Assembly: GCA_017656335.1 (NCBI GenBank)
Contig: JACDOA010000007.1
Location: 1 to 64,000 of the forward strand
DNA length: 64,000 bases
Direction of reading: 5' to 3'
DNA from: Thermosipho sp. (in: thermotogales)
Lineage (GTDB): Bacteria > Thermotogota > Thermotogae > Thermotogales > Fervidobacteriaceae
Made by a program: the position numbers and the translations under genes. The notes beneath the pieces were generated by a model. The model was given only the letters and a program-made list of their open reading frames with translations, did not search any database and was not told where the DNA came from. This document shows positions 8,353 to 17,307 of the stretch, one piece after another; within the stretch, counting starts at the first letter, position 1, and the number at the start of each line of letters is the position of its first letter.

Positions 8353-10718
8353 GACTTTCTATCGAATGGCTAAAGGATTTTGTTGATTTTTCTGATACTC
8401 CTGAAGAGTTAGCCGAAAGACTTAGTTTAACTGGGAACAATGTTGAAGAAATAATTACACCTTTTAATGTTTCAGGGAAAATAGTTGCAGGAAAGGTAAT
8501 TAAAGTAGAAAAACATCCAAATGCTGATAGACTTATTGTTTGTAAAGTTGACATAGGAAGTGAAATTAGAACAATAGTAACAGGTGATTTGACAGTAAAA
8601 GAGGGAGATATTGTTCCTTTAGCATTGGAAGGTACCAGACTTGGTGATTTAGTGATAAGTCCTAGAAAGATGCGTGGAATTCTGTCTGAAGGTATGATGT
8701 GCTCTTTAGAAGAATTCGGATTAGAAGAAAAATCTGATTCAGTGTATAGATTTAAAGAAGAGATAGCTCCAGGAACAGATATAATTTCCTATCTAAAACT
8801 TGATGATAAAGTTTTGGATGTTGAAATAACACCAAATCGTCCGGATTGTTTAAGTGTAATTGGGCTAGCGAGAGAAGTTTCAGCGTTGTATGATATTGAT
8901 TTGAAATTGCCTGAAAATAGTTTTGAAGTTGATGGAAAATGTGAAGTAGATGTTGAGATTGAAAGTAAAGGATGCTGGAGGTACACAACAAGGGTTGTTA
9001 GAGGTGTAAAGGTTGGTCCAAGTCCTCTCTGGCTACAAAGAAGACTTATTGCAGCAGGTGTTAGACCAATTAACAATGTTGTGGATATTACAAATTATGT
9101 TTTACTTGAAACAGGGCATCCAGTACATGCATTTGACTTGAATTTACTGTCAAATAAAAAAATAGTTGTCAGAGATGCAAAAAAAGGCGAAAAATTACTT
9201 TTATTGGACGGGGAAGAATATGAATTTTCTGGAGACGAAGTACTTATAACAGATGGGAAAAGACCTCTGGCTCTTGCAGGTATTATGGGTGGAGAAGATA
9301 GCGGAGTTACAGAAAATACTACAGATGTTTTACTTGAAGTTGCAATGTTTGATCCAGTTAGAATTAGAAAAACTTCAAAGAAATTTGGTTTGATGACAGA
9401 AGCTTCATATAGATTTGAAAGAGGTGTAGATCCAAACGATGCGGAATATGTAATAGATAGGTTATCAACTCTTTTAAGTCAACTTGCCGGTGGTGTATCA
9501 ACAGAAGTTGTTGATGTCTATACCAGGAAAATTGAGCCAAAAGTGATAAATTATCCGCAAAAAACTACAGAAAAAGTAGTCGGGGAATATATTGAAAAAG
9601 AAACACAAAAGAAGATACTCACACGTCTTGGTTTTAAGGTTGAGGATCTTGATAACGATACTTGGAAAATACACATCCCGACTTTCAGATATTTTGATAT
9701 AGAAAGACCAATAGATATTGTTGAGGAAATTTCAAGAATTTATGGTACATCGAAGATAGAAAGTGAACCATTTAGAATTTTGACAAAAGGTATTGGGAGA
9801 ACCAAAATTCAGAGCTTAAGATATAAATTAAAAACCCATATGACATCTGAAGGTTTTAGTGAAGCAACAACGTTAACATTTGTTGCAGAAGCGATAGTTG
9901 ACAGGTGGAATTTTACAAACGAAAAAGTTAAGATTAAAAATCCTATTAACGAAGAAATGGATGTCTTAAGACCTACATTGATTTACGGTTTGATGGATTC
10001 CTTATCATATAACTACAAAAGACAGAATAGAAATGTTAAATTGTTTGAAATTGGAAGAGTGTTTAAAGGGACAACAGAGCAGCCTATAGATGTAGAAAAA
10101 ATTGCCGCTGTTGCTGTTGGTAGACTGAATAAATATGATTATACTGATAATAGGGTATTTACATTTTACAACTTTAAAGGTATACTTGATAATATTTCAG
10201 ACTTGTTCAAATTAAAATTTGGATTTAAAGAAGCTGAGATTCAAGGTTTTGTTCCAACCAGAACGGCAAAGATTTATTTAGATGATAAGGAAATAGGCTT
10301 TATTGGTATGGTGGACCCAGAAATTGCAGATAAATTTTATGATGTGAAAGATGAAATTTATGTTTTTGAGTTATCTGCAGATGAATTATACGATAATTTT
10401 AAAGAAGTTCCTCCTTACAGAGAAAGTGCTGTTTATCCTTCTGTGAGACGTGATGTTTCATTCCTTGTTCCGAAAAACTTCAGAATGGGAATAATCATAG
10501 ACGAGCTTTTTGATTATGATTATGTTGAAGAGGCCGGTATTTCTGATATTTATTCTGGAAAAGGTATACCTGAAGGATATACAAGTATTACCGTTTATTG
10601 TGTTTTTAGATCCAATGAAAAAACACTAAGTGAAGAGGAAATAAATAAGACTTGGACAGAAATTAAGAAAAGATTAACAGAGAAATATCCTTTGAAGTTA
10701 AGATTTGAGGAGGTGTAA
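8349..10718 (+). CDS. pheT: Phenylalanyl-tRNA synthetase beta subunit
   Basis: Large subunit of the alpha2-beta2 synthetase that charges tRNA-Phe; 789 aa, normal length. Domains in order: an N-terminal B1 start ([14 protein letters not shown]), an EMAP/OB tRNA-binding domain at ~45-155 ([16 protein letters not shown]), the B3/B4 region with the editing site ([10 protein letters not shown]), the B5 domain, a pseudo-catalytic core, and a C-terminal anticodon-binding ferredoxin fold ([12 protein letters not shown]). The start is TTG, 4 nt inside the upstream gene, with GGAGGTGGAGG before it. No pheS is present in the window, so the two subunits are not adjacent here in the order pheS-pheT. Confidence 0.97.
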   Translation: MRLSIEWLKDFVDFSDTPEELAERLSLTGNNVEEIITPFNVSGKIVAGKVIKVEKHPNADRLIVCKVDIGSEIRTIVTGDLTVKEGDIVPLALEGTRLGDLVISPRKMRGILSEGMMCSLEEFGLEEKSDSVYRFKEEIAPGTDIISYLKLDDKVLDVEITPNRPDCLSVIGLAREVSALYDIDLKLPENSFEVDGKCEVDVEIESKGCWRYTTRVVRGVKVGPSPLWLQRRLIAAGVRPINNVVDITNYVLLETGHPVHAFDLNLLSNKKIVVRDAKKGEKLLLLDGEEYEFSGDEVLITDGKRPLALAGIMGGEDSGVTENTTDVLLEVAMFDPVRIRKTSKKFGLMTEASYRFERGVDPNDAEYVIDRLSTLLSQLAGGVSTEVVDVYTRKIEPKVINYPQKTTEKVVGEYIEKETQKKILTRLGFKVEDLDNDTWKIHIPTFRYFDIERPIDIVEEISRIYGTSKIESEPFRILTKGIGRTKIQSLRYKLKTHMTSEGFSEATTLTFVAEAIVDRWNFTNEKVKIKNPINEEMDVLRPTLIYGLMDSLSYNYKRQNRNVKLFEIGRVFKGTTEQPIDVEKIAAVAVGRLNKYDYTDNRVFTFYNFKGILDNISDLFKLKFGFKEAEIQGFVPTRTAKIYLDDKEIGFIGMVDPEIADKFYDVKDEIYVFELSADELYDNFKEVPPYRESAVYPSVRRDVSFLVPKNFRMGIIIDELFDYDYVEEAGISDIYSGKGIPEGYTSITVYCVFRSNEKTLSEEEINKTWTEIKKRLTEKYPLKLRFEEV

Positions 10719-10719
10719 T

Positions 10720-11619
10720 GTGAAATCGGGTTTTGTAGCATTAGCAGGAAAACCAAATGTTGGTAAATCGTCTCTTGTTAATGCAATAGTAGGAAGAAAA
10801 GTATTAATTGTATCTGACAAACCTCAAACTACGAGAAATAGAATTAATGTAATTCATACAACTGATGAGTATCAGGTAATTTTTGTTGATACACCTGGGA
10901 TTCACAAACCTTTATATAGACTTGGAGAATATATGGTAAAAGCAGCTGTAACTGCTTTAAAAGGTGTAGATTTGATTTTAACTGTTGTTGACGCTAAAGA
11001 AGGAATAAGAAAACCTGAAAAATTTGTGTTTGATTTTGTAAATCAATCTGGAACCCCAACTATTGGTGTGATAAATAAAATAGATCTTGTAAAAAATGAA
11101 GTAGTAGAGCATCTGGTGAAGAAAATGGAAAGTGAACTGAAAAACTGTATAAAAGTAGTAAAGACATCTGCAGTAAGAGGTGAAGGAATTAAAGAGCTTT
11201 TAGATTTAATTATAGAAAAATTACCGGAAGGTCCACAGTTTTATCCTGAAGACATGATAACAGATAGACCATTTTCATTTATGGCTTCAGAGATAATAAG
11301 GGAAAAAGTCTTTCATTACACATATGAAGAGGTACCGCATTCTGTTGCTGTTATTATTGAAGAAATAAAAGAAAGGGATAATGGTGTTTTGTATATAAGG
11401 GCTAATATATATGTTGATAGAAATAGTCAAAAAGGTATTATTATTGGTCATCAGGGAAGTATGATAAAGAAGATAGGTCAGGACGCGAGAAAGGAACTTG
11501 AATATCTTACGGGACAAAAAATCTTTCTAGACCTTCATGTGAAAGTCAAAAGAAACTGGAGAGACAAAGATTTCATTATTTTAAATGAAATTGGTATGAA
11601 AGATGATATTAAAGATTGA
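10720..11619 (+). CDS. era: GTPase Era, 30S ribosome assembly factor
   Basis: Binds 16S rRNA 3' end and assists 30S maturation; 299 aa. Motifs are G1 [10 protein letters not shown]2 region KPQTTRNR, G3 DTPGIH, G4 NKID and G5 TSA, followed by a C-terminal KH domain with [23 protein letters not shown] 10720 is chosen because GAGGAGGTG ends 7 nt upstream. The ATG at 10718 is out of frame, and an earlier in-frame TTG (10705) would include the ribosome site. It follows the pheT stop directly. Confidence 0.97.
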   Translation: MKSGFVALAGKPNVGKSSLVNAIVGRKVLIVSDKPQTTRNRINVIHTTDEYQVIFVDTPGIHKPLYRLGEYMVKAAVTALKGVDLILTVVDAKEGIRKPEKFVFDFVNQSGTPTIGVINKIDLVKNEVVEHLVKKMESELKNCIKVVKTSAVRGEGIKELLDLIIEKLPEGPQFYPEDMITDRPFSFMASEIIREKVFHYTYEEVPHSVAVIIEEIKERDNGVLYIRANIYVDRNSQKGIIIGHQGSMIKKIGQDARKELEYLTGQKIFLDLHVKVKRNWRDKDFIILNEIGMKDDIKD

Positions 11620-11644
11620 AAATTTTAATAAAATGTTATATAAT
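11616..11644 (+). promoter_or_regulatory. Sigma-A promoter for the murE-mraY operon
   Basis: TTGAAA (11616-11621), a 17-nt spacer and TATAAT (11639-11644). The -35 box overlaps the era stop codon. Close to consensus. Confidence 0.75.
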
Positions 11645-11654
11645 TTTAAAAAAG

Positions 11655-11670
11655 CTTGGAATGTTCCAAG
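11655..11670 (+). promoter_or_regulatory. Hairpin at the murE ribosome site
   Basis: CTTGGAA (11655-11661) and TTCCAAG (11664-11670) form a perfect short stem. Its 3' arm shares bases with the AAGGAG ribosome site (11668-11673), so it could partly mask murE initiation. The transcript would begin about where the stem begins. Confidence 0.4.
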
Positions 11671-11682
11671 GAGTGGTTTTTA

Positions 11683-13161
11683 TTGAAAATAAGTAATTTG
11701 ATCTCATCATTAAATTCATTGGTTTTAAAGGTTAATTGTGATGCAGAAACGGAAGTTGATTATGTTTCTTCTTATTCTCGAGATGTTAAGGAAGGAAGCC
11801 TTTTTATCTGTCGTGAAGGTCAAACCTTTGATTCTCATACCATTATCGACAAATTGTATGCACAAGGTGTAAAAGTATTTGTTGTGGAAAAGGAAGTACC
11901 AGATCATTATCCTTATATTCATGTTGTCGATTCCAGAATTGCTGAAGCGATTGTTGCAAGTGAGTTTTACGAAAGGCCTTACGAGAAACTTATTACTTTT
12001 GGTGTTACTGGAACCAATGGAAAAACAACTTCCGTTCATTTATTTCACCATATTATGCACACTTTAGGATTTAAAGGTAGTATAAGCGGTACGGTTTTAA
12101 ATGATATAATGGGTGATAAATTTTATCACCATAATACTACTCCAAGTTCTATAGAAATTATGAGAAATATGGCTAAGACAGTGAGAAGTGGTGGGCAGTA
12201 TTTTGGAATGGAAGTTTCTTCTCATGCCCTTGCTCAATACAGAGTGGAAAGTATTCAATTTGATATAGTTGGTTTAACAAATATTACAAGAGATCATCTT
12301 GATTTTCATGAAACTTTTGAAAATTACAAAAAGGCAAAACTTCATATTTTAAATTTGTTGAAATCTGAAGGGATAGCAATAATTAATCATGAGTATTTAA
12401 AAGATATAAGACATAACAATGTGAGAATAGTAACGTTTGGTACTGATAGAAAATCAGATTACGTAATTAAAGAAATTAATACAAATTGGTCTGGAACATT
12501 TTTCAAATTAGATACTCCTTTTGGTCCTAAAAATGTTTCTTCACAATTAATTGGAGAATATAATGCTTTTAACATTACGCTTGTAATTGCTGCTCTTGCA
12601 GAAATAGGATATGATATTGATGAAGTCATAAGTGCTGTGGCAGCGTTTAGAGGAGTTGACGGTCGTTTCGAAGTTATTCATGAAGCAAGAAAATTGGGTA
12701 TTGAAGTAATAGTTGATTTTGCACATACACCAGATGCACTTGAAAAAATAATTCTTTCCCTTAGAAAACTTGCAAAAGGAAGAATAATTACCGTATTTGG
12801 TGCCGGTGGACAATCGGATATTGGCAAAAGGCCAATGATGGCTGAAATTGCATCCAAATATTCTGATATTGCAATAATTACAACCGATGATCCTCGTGGA
12901 GAAGATCCTGGAAAAATAATCAAAGATGTTGAAAAAGGAATAGTTCCAGATAGTTTATCTCTCTCCATTGTTGATAGAAGAGAGGCTATTGAAACTGCTA
13001 TTACTCTTGCTAATAAGGGTGATGTAGTATTAATTGCCGGAAGAGGTCATGAACCATATCAAATATTCAACGACGATCATAAAATTCCTTTTAAGGATAG
13101 AGATGTAGCTATTGATATTATTTTTCAAAAAATAAATAAAGGAGAGAAAACCTTTAAATGA
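11683..13161 (+). CDS. murE: UDP-N-acetylmuramyl-tripeptide synthetase MurE
   Basis: Adds the third residue of the peptidoglycan stem peptide using ATP, in the cytoplasm. From TTG 11683 (ribosome site AAGGAG) it is 492 aa. The ATP loop is GVTGTNGKTT at 107-116, followed by TTPSS and SSHALAQYRV in the UDP-MurNAc-dipeptide pocket, and the C-terminal domain carries TTDDPRGEDP. The specificity box DDPR (402-405) differs from the classical meso-DAP box DNPR and the lysine box DDPN. I recall a similar box in the Thermotoga maritima enzyme, which adds both L- and D-lysine. Overlaps the next gene by 4 nt; mraY follows. Confidence 0.96.
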   Translation: MKISNLISSLNSLVLKVNCDAETEVDYVSSYSRDVKEGSLFICREGQTFDSHTIIDKLYAQGVKVFVVEKEVPDHYPYIHVVDSRIAEAIVASEFYERPYEKLITFGVTGTNGKTTSVHLFHHIMHTLGFKGSISGTVLNDIMGDKFYHHNTTPSSIEIMRNMAKTVRSGGQYFGMEVSSHALAQYRVESIQFDIVGLTNITRDHLDFHETFENYKKAKLHILNLLKSEGIAIINHEYLKDIRHNNVRIVTFGTDRKSDYVIKEINTNWSGTFFKLDTPFGPKNVSSQLIGEYNAFNITLVIAALAEIGYDIDEVISAVAAFRGVDGRFEVIHEARKLGIEVIVDFAHTPDALEKIILSLRKLAKGRIITVFGAGGQSDIGKRPMMAEIASKYSDIAIITTDDPRGEDPGKIIKDVEKGIVPDSLSLSIVDRREAIETAITLANKGDVVLIAGRGHEPYQIFNDDHKIPFKDRDVAIDIIFQKINKGEKTFK

Positions 13162-13562
13162 AGAAAGTATTTTTTGAAAATATTGATACTGAGCTTTTAA
13201 AAAAGTTCATTGGTCTTCCTTTAGAATTTAAAGATTTAGAAGAATTTAAAGAAATTTCCTGTCAAGAAACAGGAAATTTATTTTTTATTTCTACAGATAA
13301 AGATAGGATATATGAGTTAGATTGTGATATGAAAATTTTGAAAGATGGTAATAGAATTGTTGTTATCGAAGATAGGGAATATATAATTTCAATCAATGAT
13401 GGTTATTATTACCTTTTAAATTACAAAAGTGATGGAGAAATATTCAGGTATTTATTCAAACTTGGTGATACAGAAGGATTTTTTGTTTTCAAAAAAGAAT
13501 TAGATGAAAACGAAATTTTGCATTTTTTACTATCCATATTTTTAATTGAAAAAGTTTTGTAA
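13158..13562 (+). CDS. Hypothetical protein between murE and mraY
   Basis: A 134-aa soluble, lysine- and glutamate-rich protein that starts within the murE stop (ATGA) and ends 13 nt before mraY. I do not recognise a family. MurF would be expected in this position in many dcw clusters, but no ligase motif is present and it is far too short. Its coding sequence contains a perfect 11-bp inverted repeat at 13252-13279. The tight coupling supports a real, expressed gene with a possible link to cell-wall synthesis (inference). Confidence 0.7.
   Translation: MKKVFFENIDTELLKKFIGLPLEFKDLEEFKEISCQETGNLFFISTDKDRIYELDCDMKILKDGNRIVVIEDREYIISINDGYYYLLNYKSDGEIFRYLFKLGDTEGFFVFKKELDENEILHFLLSIFLIEKVL
13252..13279 (+). 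repeat. Perfect inverted repeat inside the gene between murE and mraY
   Basis: AAATTTCCTGT (13252-13262) and ACAGGAAATTT (13269-13279) with a 6-nt loop. It could form a hairpin in the operon mRNA. It is not followed by a U tract, so it is not a terminator. Confidence 0.6.
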
Positions 13563-13575
13563 AAGGAGAAATAAG

Positions 13576-14460
13576 ATGGGTTATGTATATGTAATACTAT
13601 CTTTTGTAATTTCACTGGTTTCTTTTCCAGTATATATAAAATTAATGAAGAGATATAAACTGGGGCAGTATATAAGGGAAGAAGGTCCGGATTTACATAA
13701 TTATAAAACCGGGACACCAACGGCTGGAGGAATTATCTTTATTGTAGTTTCAGCTGTTATTGGATTGTTTATAAAAGTTCCAATTCCTCTTTTGCTATCT
13801 TTAATTTTATTTGGATTAATAGGTTTTATTGATGATTTTGCAAGTATACGAAAGAAGGACGCTCTTGGACTTCGAGCATATCAAAAACTATTACTTCAAA
13901 TTGTTTTTTCAATAATAATTATTTCATTTACAGAAGTCAGGCCAATATTTGGTGTTGAAGTTTCAAAATTTTCATATTATTTTTTCTGGATTTTCGTAAT
14001 TACTGGAGCATCTAATGCGGTTAACTTAACAGATGGGCTCGATGGTTTAGCTGGATGGATCTGGGTTTCATCCGTTCTTCCCATGGCTTTTCTTTTCAAG
14101 GATAAGTTTTCGTTGATAGTTGTTTCAGCGGTTTTATGTTTTCTAATTTTTAATACAAGACCAGCTTCTATTTTTATGGGCGACACTGGTTCATTAGCGC
14201 TTGGTGCATTTCTTGCCACATTTGCAATGTATTATGATGCTGAGATTCAGCTTGTCTTTTCATCTTCCATTTTTATTATTGAAACCTTAAGTGTTATACT
14301 ACAAGTGAGTTCGTATAAGATGTTTAGAAAAAGAATTTTTAAAATGGCTCCGATTCACCATCATTTTGAACTTTTAGGATGGAAAGAGGAGAAAATTGTA
14401 GGTGTGTTTACGGCTATAAATCTTGTAATTTCCTTATCTTATATTTTCGCTAGATGGTGA
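13576..14460 (+). CDS. mraY: Phospho-N-acetylmuramoyl-pentapeptide transferase
   Basis: Membrane enzyme that makes lipid I from UDP-MurNAc-pentapeptide and undecaprenyl phosphate. At 294 aa it is slightly short for the family, with about ten membrane segments. Diagnostic motifs are GTPTAGGI, the DDFASIRKK loop, NLTDGLDGLAGW, FMGDTGSLALG, and the family-specific HHH loop (APIHHHFELLGW). ATG 13576 is chosen for its AAAAGGAG site; an upstream in-frame ATG (13546) would overlap the previous gene. Part of the murE operon. Confidence 0.96.
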   Translation: MGYVYVILSFVISLVSFPVYIKLMKRYKLGQYIREEGPDLHNYKTGTPTAGGIIFIVVSAVIGLFIKVPIPLLLSLILFGLIGFIDDFASIRKKDALGLRAYQKLLLQIVFSIIIISFTEVRPIFGVEVSKFSYYFFWIFVITGASNAVNLTDGLDGLAGWIWVSSVLPMAFLFKDKFSLIVVSAVLCFLIFNTRPASIFMGDTGSLALGAFLATFAMYYDAEIQLVFSSSIFIIETLSVILQVSSYKMFRKRIFKMAPIHHHFELLGWKEEKIVGVFTAINLVISLSYIFARW

Positions 14461-14464
14461 GACT

Positions 14465-15313
14465 TTGAAAGTAATCATTCCTTTAGTGGTTGTAATTTTA
14501 ACATATTATTTTTCAAAAAAATATAAAATATTACTTGATTTTCCTGATGCTCGGAAAAATCATCATATGCCAACTCCTCAAATTGGAGGATTAATTTTAT
14601 TTATATCTTATTTTATTTTTTTGAACATTCATGAAAATCCCCTTTTTACCCTTGGTGTATTTCTTTCTTTTTTCTTTGGCCTTCTTGATGATGTAAAAAA
14701 ACTATCGTATAAAATAAAATTTCTGCTTGATGCAATTATTTCATTGATTTTTGTTTTGAATTCAAATCTTACACTTTTTGGATACAGTGGTTTTGGTGTG
14801 AAAATCTTTGCGTTTTTTTGGTTTTTAGCTGTTGCTAATGGCTTTAACATGATAGATGGTTTAAATGGGCTTTCAACAGGTGTTTTTTTGATCTATTCAT
14901 TATTTCTGAAAAGATTTGATTTATCATTCATATATTTCCCCATTTTTTTATTCAATATTTTTGGAAAACTTTTCATGGGAGAATCGGGAACTTTACTTTC
15001 AGCTTTTATTCTTGTTTCTATAGCTTCTTCTCAAACAAACGAACTTGTTTATCTGACACTGGTTTTTGGTTATCCAGCGTATGAGGTTTTATCCAGTTTT
15101 CTAAGAAGAACAATATCCGGTAAGAATCCATTCTTACCGGACAGAGGACATCTTCATCATGTGTTTTCAGAAAAATTTGGAAGTTTGAAATTTTTGGCAT
15201 TTGCATATCTGCTTACTTCTGTATTTATCTTGTTATCCCATAAATTCTACGGGGTTTTCATCTACATCTTTATTTGTATTTTCATCTTCATCTTCCAACG
15301 CAAATTTCAATGA
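14465..15313 (+). CDS. WecA/TagO-like undecaprenyl-phosphate sugar-1-P transferase
   Basis: Membrane glycosyltransferase family 4 protein of 282 aa, paralogous to MraY next door. It shows LLDFPDARKNHHMPTPQIGG, the DDVKKLSYKIKF loop, GFNMIDGLNGLSTG, FMGESGTLL and PDRGHLHH, which is the WecA/TagO pattern without the MraY HHH loop. The probable reaction is transfer of GlcNAc-1-P to undecaprenyl phosphate, starting a surface glycan. It starts at TTG 4 nt after the mraY stop. The last 81 nt overlap the convergent yqhQ-like gene. wecB at 5959 supplies a pathway partner (inference). Confidence 0.85.
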   Translation: MKVIIPLVVVILTYYFSKKYKILLDFPDARKNHHMPTPQIGGLILFISYFIFLNIHENPLFTLGVFLSFFFGLLDDVKKLSYKIKFLLDAIISLIFVLNSNLTLFGYSGFGVKIFAFFWFLAVANGFNMIDGLNGLSTGVFLIYSLFLKRFDLSFIYFPIFLFNIFGKLFMGESGTLLSAFILVSIASSQTNELVYLTLVFGYPAYEVLSSFLRRTISGKNPFLPDRGHLHHVFSEKFGSLKFLAFAYLLTSVFILLSHKFYGVFIYIFICIFIFIFQRKFQ

Positions 15314-16114
15314 AGCAATTGCCACTTCAAGCTGTGAAAGATCCGGCTCTGCCGTTGTTAATTTTTGTAAAAGCAGTCCTGGAAAGGCAAGAAATCTTAA
15401 AAATGGAAATTTGTCAAAGATTTTTAAAAGTTCATATGACAAAGAAGCAATTACTGGAATAAATATTATTCTTATTAACACTCTTTGCAGACCAGTTAAA
15501 GGTTTCCATATCCCAAACAGGCTAAATAATAATATTGCCACAATTAAGAAAATCATAACGAAATTTGTTCCACATCTTGGATGAATTGTTGAATATTTTT
15601 GAACATTTTCTGGTGTCAATTCTTCGTTGTTTTCATATGCATGAATAGTTTTATGTTCAGCTCCATGGTATTGAAAAACTCTTTTTACGTCTTTCATAAA
15701 GGCGATAATCCATACATATAAAAGGAAAAATACAAGCCTAATAAATCCATCTACAAGGGAAAAAAGAAATTCGTTGTTTTTAACACCCACAAGTCCTGTT
15801 AACCAGACAGGTACTAGAACAAAAACACCAATTCCAAGAGCAAGTGCAATTAAGATTGAAAAAAATGTATCTGATTTTTTCATTTCTTCACCAGATGAGA
15901 TCTCAGCTGATCTATCTAGAGCTTTTAAACCGTAATACAAGGAATAGTACAGGCTAAAAAATCCTCTTAGAAATGGTATTTTGAGAAATTTTGTCCTTTT
16001 AATTTTTCCAAGACTTTCTGTAACTATTTTTCCTTCTTTGTCTCTAACTGCTATTGCAACTTTTTTTCCCATCATTAAAACGCCTTCAATAATTGCTTGG
16101 CCACCAACTTTCAT
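15233..16114 (-). CDS. YqhQ-like DUF1385 membrane protein
   Basis: 293 aa with the DUF1385 hallmarks: VGGQAIIEGVLMMG at the N-terminus, FQYHGAEHKTIHAYE, and STIHPRCGTNFVM. There are about four to five membrane segments. The HGAEHK and HPRCGTNF motifs look like a metal site, but no activity is established that I know of; homologues are widespread in Gram-positives and Thermotogales. The acidic tail (EDEDENTNKDVDENP) lies in the region overlapping the convergent gene. It sits downstream of spoVS, with a hairpin in the leader. Confidence 0.88.
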   Translation of the reverse strand: MKVGGQAIIEGVLMMGKKVAIAVRDKEGKIVTESLGKIKRTKFLKIPFLRGFFSLYYSLYYGLKALDRSAEISSGEEMKKSDTFFSILIALALGIGVFVLVPVWLTGLVGVKNNEFLFSLVDGFIRLVFFLLYVWIIAFMKDVKRVFQYHGAEHKTIHAYENNEELTPENVQKYSTIHPRCGTNFVMIFLIVAILLFSLFGIWKPLTGLQRVLIRIIFIPVIASLSYELLKIFDKFPFLRFLAFPGLLLQKLTTAEPDLSQLEVAIASLKFALEDEDENTNKDVDENPVEFMG

Positions 16115-16126
16115 ATTTTATACCTC

Positions 16127-16156
16127 CCATTAAATAATGGGTGCATCAAGCACCCA
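16127..16156 (-). promoter_or_regulatory. Mutually exclusive hairpins in the yqhQ-like leader
   Basis: On the minus strand, TGGGTGC...GCACCCA (16156-16138) forms one stem. CCCAT...ATGGG (16141-16127) forms an alternative stem that reuses the 3' arm and covers the GGGAGG ribosome site. The first can also act as an intrinsic terminator for spoVS. Switching is an inference. Confidence 0.45.
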
Positions 16157-16295
16157 TATACTAACATTATATAAAATTTAATCTTTTCACTAAAACCATT
16201 ATTGGCGAAATATGTTTTATTTCTTTCCAAATCATCTCGCCTTCTTCTACAGAATCTTTAGAACTAAAAAAAAATCATCGAAATACTTTCCCCGA

Positions 16296-16571
16296 TTACT
16301 CAGCTTTCTTATTTGTCAGGTAAACTCTGAAAGAAATACCTGTTCTTGTTTCACCATCAATTTCAACTTCAATAAATCCTGGAACAGCGTAAAGATCCTT
16401 ACCATCTTCAGATAAAAATCTTCTTGCTACAGCTAAAGCCTTTGATGCCTGATTAACTGCTCCGGCACCAATTGCCTGAATTTCAAGTTTTTCGTTTTTT
16501 GTGAGTGACCCTACGATTGCACCAGCAACTTTGTTGGGGTTTGACTTTGAGCTAACTTTCAATGTTTCCAT
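16296..16571 (-). CDS. spoVS: Stage V sporulation protein S homologue
   Basis: 91-aa small Alba-like protein. The sequence METLKVSSKSNPNKVAGA, then IQAIGAGAVNQASKALAVAR and GFIEVEIDGETRTGISF, is characteristic of SpoVS. In Bacillus it affects septation and spore coat assembly; Alba-like nucleic-acid binding is suspected. Nothing else here points to sporulation, and Thermotogales do not sporulate, so the role must be general. A clear promoter lies 55-80 nt upstream and GGAGG precedes the ATG. The yqhQ-like gene follows on the same strand. Confidence 0.95.
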   Translation of the reverse strand: METLKVSSKSNPNKVAGAIVGSLTKNEKLEIQAIGAGAVNQASKALAVARRFLSEDGKDLYAVPGFIEVEIDGETRTGISFRVYLTNKKAE

Positions 16572-16625
16572 ACGTTTACCATCCTCCTTGTGGAAAAAAT
16601 TAATATGACTGCTACAGGTAATAAT

Positions 16626-16653
16626 ATTTTAACATAAAATTATTAAAAAACAA
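16626..16653 (-). promoter_or_regulatory. Promoter of spoVS
   Basis: Minus strand TTGTTT (16648-16653), 16-nt spacer, TAAAAT (16626-16631), about 55 nt before the spoVS ATG. Confidence 0.55.
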
Positions 16654-16718
16654 AATTTTAATGAATTTAGAGTTTTAAAATTTTCAAATGAGATTTGGTA
16701 ATTGAATCTAAAATTATG

Positions 16719-16747
16719 TTGTACAATTAAGTTAGGAAGTTTATAAA
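16719..16747 (+). promoter_or_regulatory. Promoter of the DUF123 gene
   Basis: TTGTAC (16719-16724), 17-nt spacer, TATAAA (16742-16747), 21 nt before the ATG at 16769 with TGGAGG between them. Confidence 0.6.
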
Positions 16748-16768
16748 AATAATTTTTGGAGGTTTGAA

Positions 16769-17155
16769 ATGAAAGGAAGTTATATTTTGGTAATAGAACT
16801 TTTGAAAAAAAGAAAAATATACAAGTGGGATTTAAAAAAAGGTTTATATGCGTATGTAGGTTCTGCAATGAATAACATGGAAAAAAGAATAGAAAGGCAT
16901 CTATCCAGAAAAAAGAAGAAACATTGGCATATTGATTATCTTTTAGAACATGCAAAAGTAAAATATGTATTTATGATTTCTTCTGATGAAAAGATTGAAG
17001 AAGAAATTTCCAAAAAATTATCCCGGGAGTTCTCAGGCCCTAAGGGTTTTGGATGTTCAGATTTAAAAGTGGAAACAAACCTTTACTACATTGATGATTT
17101 TGAGAAATTTATGAATTTTATTTCAAAATTTCTTATAAAATACAATACAAAATAA
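16769..17155 (+). CDS. DUF123 family GIY-YIG-like protein
   Basis: 128-aa protein with GSYILVIEL, GLYAYVGSAM (the YIG-like strand), an arginine-rich helix RIERHL, the HWHIDYLLEH segment and GPKGFGCSDLKVETNLYYI. This is the DUF123 pattern, found alone or fused to endonuclease III in archaea and Thermotogales, and related to GIY-YIG nucleases. Activity is not established; a role in DNA repair is inferred from the fusions. The usual SHL near the C-terminus is replaced by TNL. Monocistronic, with its own promoter. Confidence 0.85.
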   Translation: MKGSYILVIELLKKRKIYKWDLKKGLYAYVGSAMNNMEKRIERHLSRKKKKHWHIDYLLEHAKVKYVFMISSDEKIEEEISKKLSREFSGPKGFGCSDLKVETNLYYIDDFEKFMNFISKFLIKYNTK

Positions 17156-17233
17156 AATGTTCATTTACTTGGTTATTTTAAAAATATAATTAAAAAAATC
17201 AATTTTTTGGATTCTAAATTTAATATAAAAATG

Positions 17234-17242
17234 TGTTATAAT
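17234..17242 (+). promoter_or_regulatory. Extended -10 promoter of the GH30-like gene
   Basis: TGTTATAAT (TG-n-TATAAT, 17234-17242) with no good -35, 65 nt before the ATG at 17308. Confidence 0.5.
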
Positions 17243-17307
17243 CACAACAATCTCAGTAATATAGCCGGGAAAATTAGGTAAAAAAGTATTTTGAGGTGAA
17301 ACCAAAA

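Noticed and set aside
10718-10720. ATG as the start of era
   Set aside because: It is out of frame with the GTPase motifs; GTG 10720 is in frame and well spaced from GAGGAGG.
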